Shown in pieces: positions 63,221 through 64,000 of a stretch of DNA of 64,000 nucleotides. Positions within the stretch are counted from its first letter, which is position 1. Every line of letters begins with the position of its first letter. Position numbers and translations under genes: made by a program. The notes beneath the pieces were generated by a model. It saw only the letters and a program-made list of their open reading frames with translations. It made no database searches and was not told the origin of the DNA. Source of the DNA: Labrenzia sp. THAF82 (lineage in GTDB: Bacteria; Pseudomonadota; Alphaproteobacteria; Rhizobiales; Stappiaceae). The DNA lies in contig NZ_CP045354.1 in NCBI RefSeq assembly GCF_009363435.1, positions 5,856,501 through 5,920,500 on the forward strand, written 5' to 3'.

Positions 63221-63775
63221 CTACGGTATATCACATCGTTGGTGGGCAGTAGTTAATTCTAGGATTTCGGTAACTCTGTCTAGAAGGGACCCACCTTTGT
63301 ATAGATATCCCGCAATGCCAAAAGCCTCTGCAGACTGAACGTCTCTTGGCTTGTCTCCTATCAAGAACGATCGGGCTCGATCCATCGGAAAAGTTCGGTC
63401 GATCTGTTCGACTAAACCGGGTGCCGGCTTGCGGCACCGGCAGACAACAGCATACTCTGCGACGGTGCCTTCCGGATGATGAGGGCAGTGGAAAAAGCCG
63501 TCGATTACCCCTCCAGCGGAGACCAGTTGTCGTTGCATGGCATCGTGAAACCGGTGCATCTGCGCTTCAGTGAAAAAGCCTCGGGCAATTCCGGACTGGT
63601 TAGTGGCCACACAAATTCTGAAACCTTTGTCTCGCAACAACGAAATCACCTCCATCGCGCCGGGAACCCACTCGATGTCCTGGGGATCGAACATGTAGTG
63701 CCGATCTACGAGCAGGGTGTCGTCCCGATCGAAAATCGCGACTGGGCCAAGCTGTCGATTGCTTTCAGTGGTCAT
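63221..63775 (-). CDS. HAD-IIIA phosphatase, heptose-bisphosphate phosphatase (GmhB)-like
   Basis: This 184-residue phosphatase starts at ATG 63775 (MTTESNRQLGPVAIFDRDDT). The catalytic DxDxT is FDRDDTLLVD, the second motif is VATNQSGIARG, and the zinc loop CPHHPEG...CRCRKP is that of GmhB/HisB-type enzymes. The metal-acid motif is IGDKPRDVQSA. It should remove the 7-phosphate from D-glycero-D-manno-heptose 1,7-bisphosphate for heptose in the lipopolysaccharide core or capsule. The in-frame upstream start at 63889 is rejected. Confidence 0.85.
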   Translation of the reverse strand: MTTESNRQLGPVAIFDRDDTLLVDRHYMFDPQDIEWVPGAMEVISLLRDKGFRICVATNQSGIARGFFTEAQMHRFHDAMQRQLVSAGGVIDGFFHCPHHPEGTVAEYAVVCRCRKPAPGLVEQIDRTFPMDRARSFLIGDKPRDVQSAEAFGIAGYLYKGGSLLDRVTEILELTTAHQRCDIP

Positions 63776-63934
63776 CGAAAGCACCTTTCTATCGCAATGC
63801 AGAATCAACCTGCCTGCCACTGGAAAATCAAAGCAAGCTGTATTAAGGGTGTGACGCCTGGCGCAAGGAATTTCGCCGGGTGGGGTCAAAATTTCACTGA
63901 TCCCGCGTTACAGCACGAGAGGGTCACTAATCTT

Positions 63935-64000
63935 ATGAAAGTCTTGGTCACCGGCGCCTGCGGATATAAGGGTACAGTTCTTACACCGATGTTGCTAGAT
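63935..64000 (+). CDS. NAD-dependent epimerase, N-terminus only (continues past window)
   Basis: Only 22 residues are visible, MKVLVTGACGYKGTVLTPML and two more. The GACGYKG loop is a GxxGxxG nucleotide-binding start of extended SDRs. It continues the nucleotide-sugar gene set beyond the right edge. Confidence 0.7.
   Translation, partial: MKVLVTGACGYKGTVLTPMLLD

Overview
The window is chromosomal DNA from an alphaproteobacterium. The gene content and small-protein families look like the Stappiaceae (Roseibium/Labrenzia) or a close marine relative. This is an inference from protein families, a GTTC-N7-GTTC LexA box of the alphaproteobacterial type, a DUF1127-like small protein and an M10 protease with an MCxLC start; no search was run.

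Region 1, about 0-34 kb, is ordinary core chromosome. It holds a TetR regulator cut by the window edge, a TrmH-type RNA methyltransferase, an SDR, a membrane adenylate cyclase, YtoQ, a divergent cold-shock protein, a TPR-methyltransferase, a B12-dependent radical SAM enzyme, an MFS drug exporter, an esterase, a NIPSNAP protein, an M42 peptidase, a patatin, murein endopeptidase MepA, LepA, a small regulator/tautomerase/SDR/MerR block, pheS and pheT with an extra membrane protein between them, three paralogous small secreted proteins, a PabB-PabC fusion, a chemoreceptor coupled to a small membrane protein, and MsrA.

Region 2, about 34.06-36.9 kb, starts at tRNA-Ser(GGA). The tRNA is followed immediately by a large serine recombinase, a small overlapping gene and an ArdA antirestriction protein. 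The recombinase operon sits behind a promoter overlapped by a LexA (SOS) box. This looks like one end of an integrated element.

Region 3, about 36.9-43.97 kb, is a graveyard of nested insertion sequences. It has an IS3 remnant, an IS407-like IS3 copy split by an IS110/IS1111-type copy carrying four in-frame stops, a lone methyltransferase gene, and an IS110-family copy split by an internally deleted IS3. A second, inverted copy of that last IS110 element lies at 46.9-48.35 kb. Between the two inverted copies are the three genes of a KpsE/KpsT/KpsM-like capsule exporter.

Region 4, about 48.8-64 kb, is a secreted M10 protease with six near-identical 53-residue repeats, followed by a surface-glycan locus. 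The locus has a 2OG-Fe(II) oxygenase-like protein and an FkbM methyltransferase whose start codons overlap on opposite strands, four large glycosyltransferase-like proteins (two sharing an LR...RNSD motif), an apparently intact IS3 element, two nucleotide-sugar epimerase-like genes and a GmhB-like phosphatase. Together with the exporter this suggests production, modification and export of a strain-specific capsule or similar glycan. The locus continues past the right edge.
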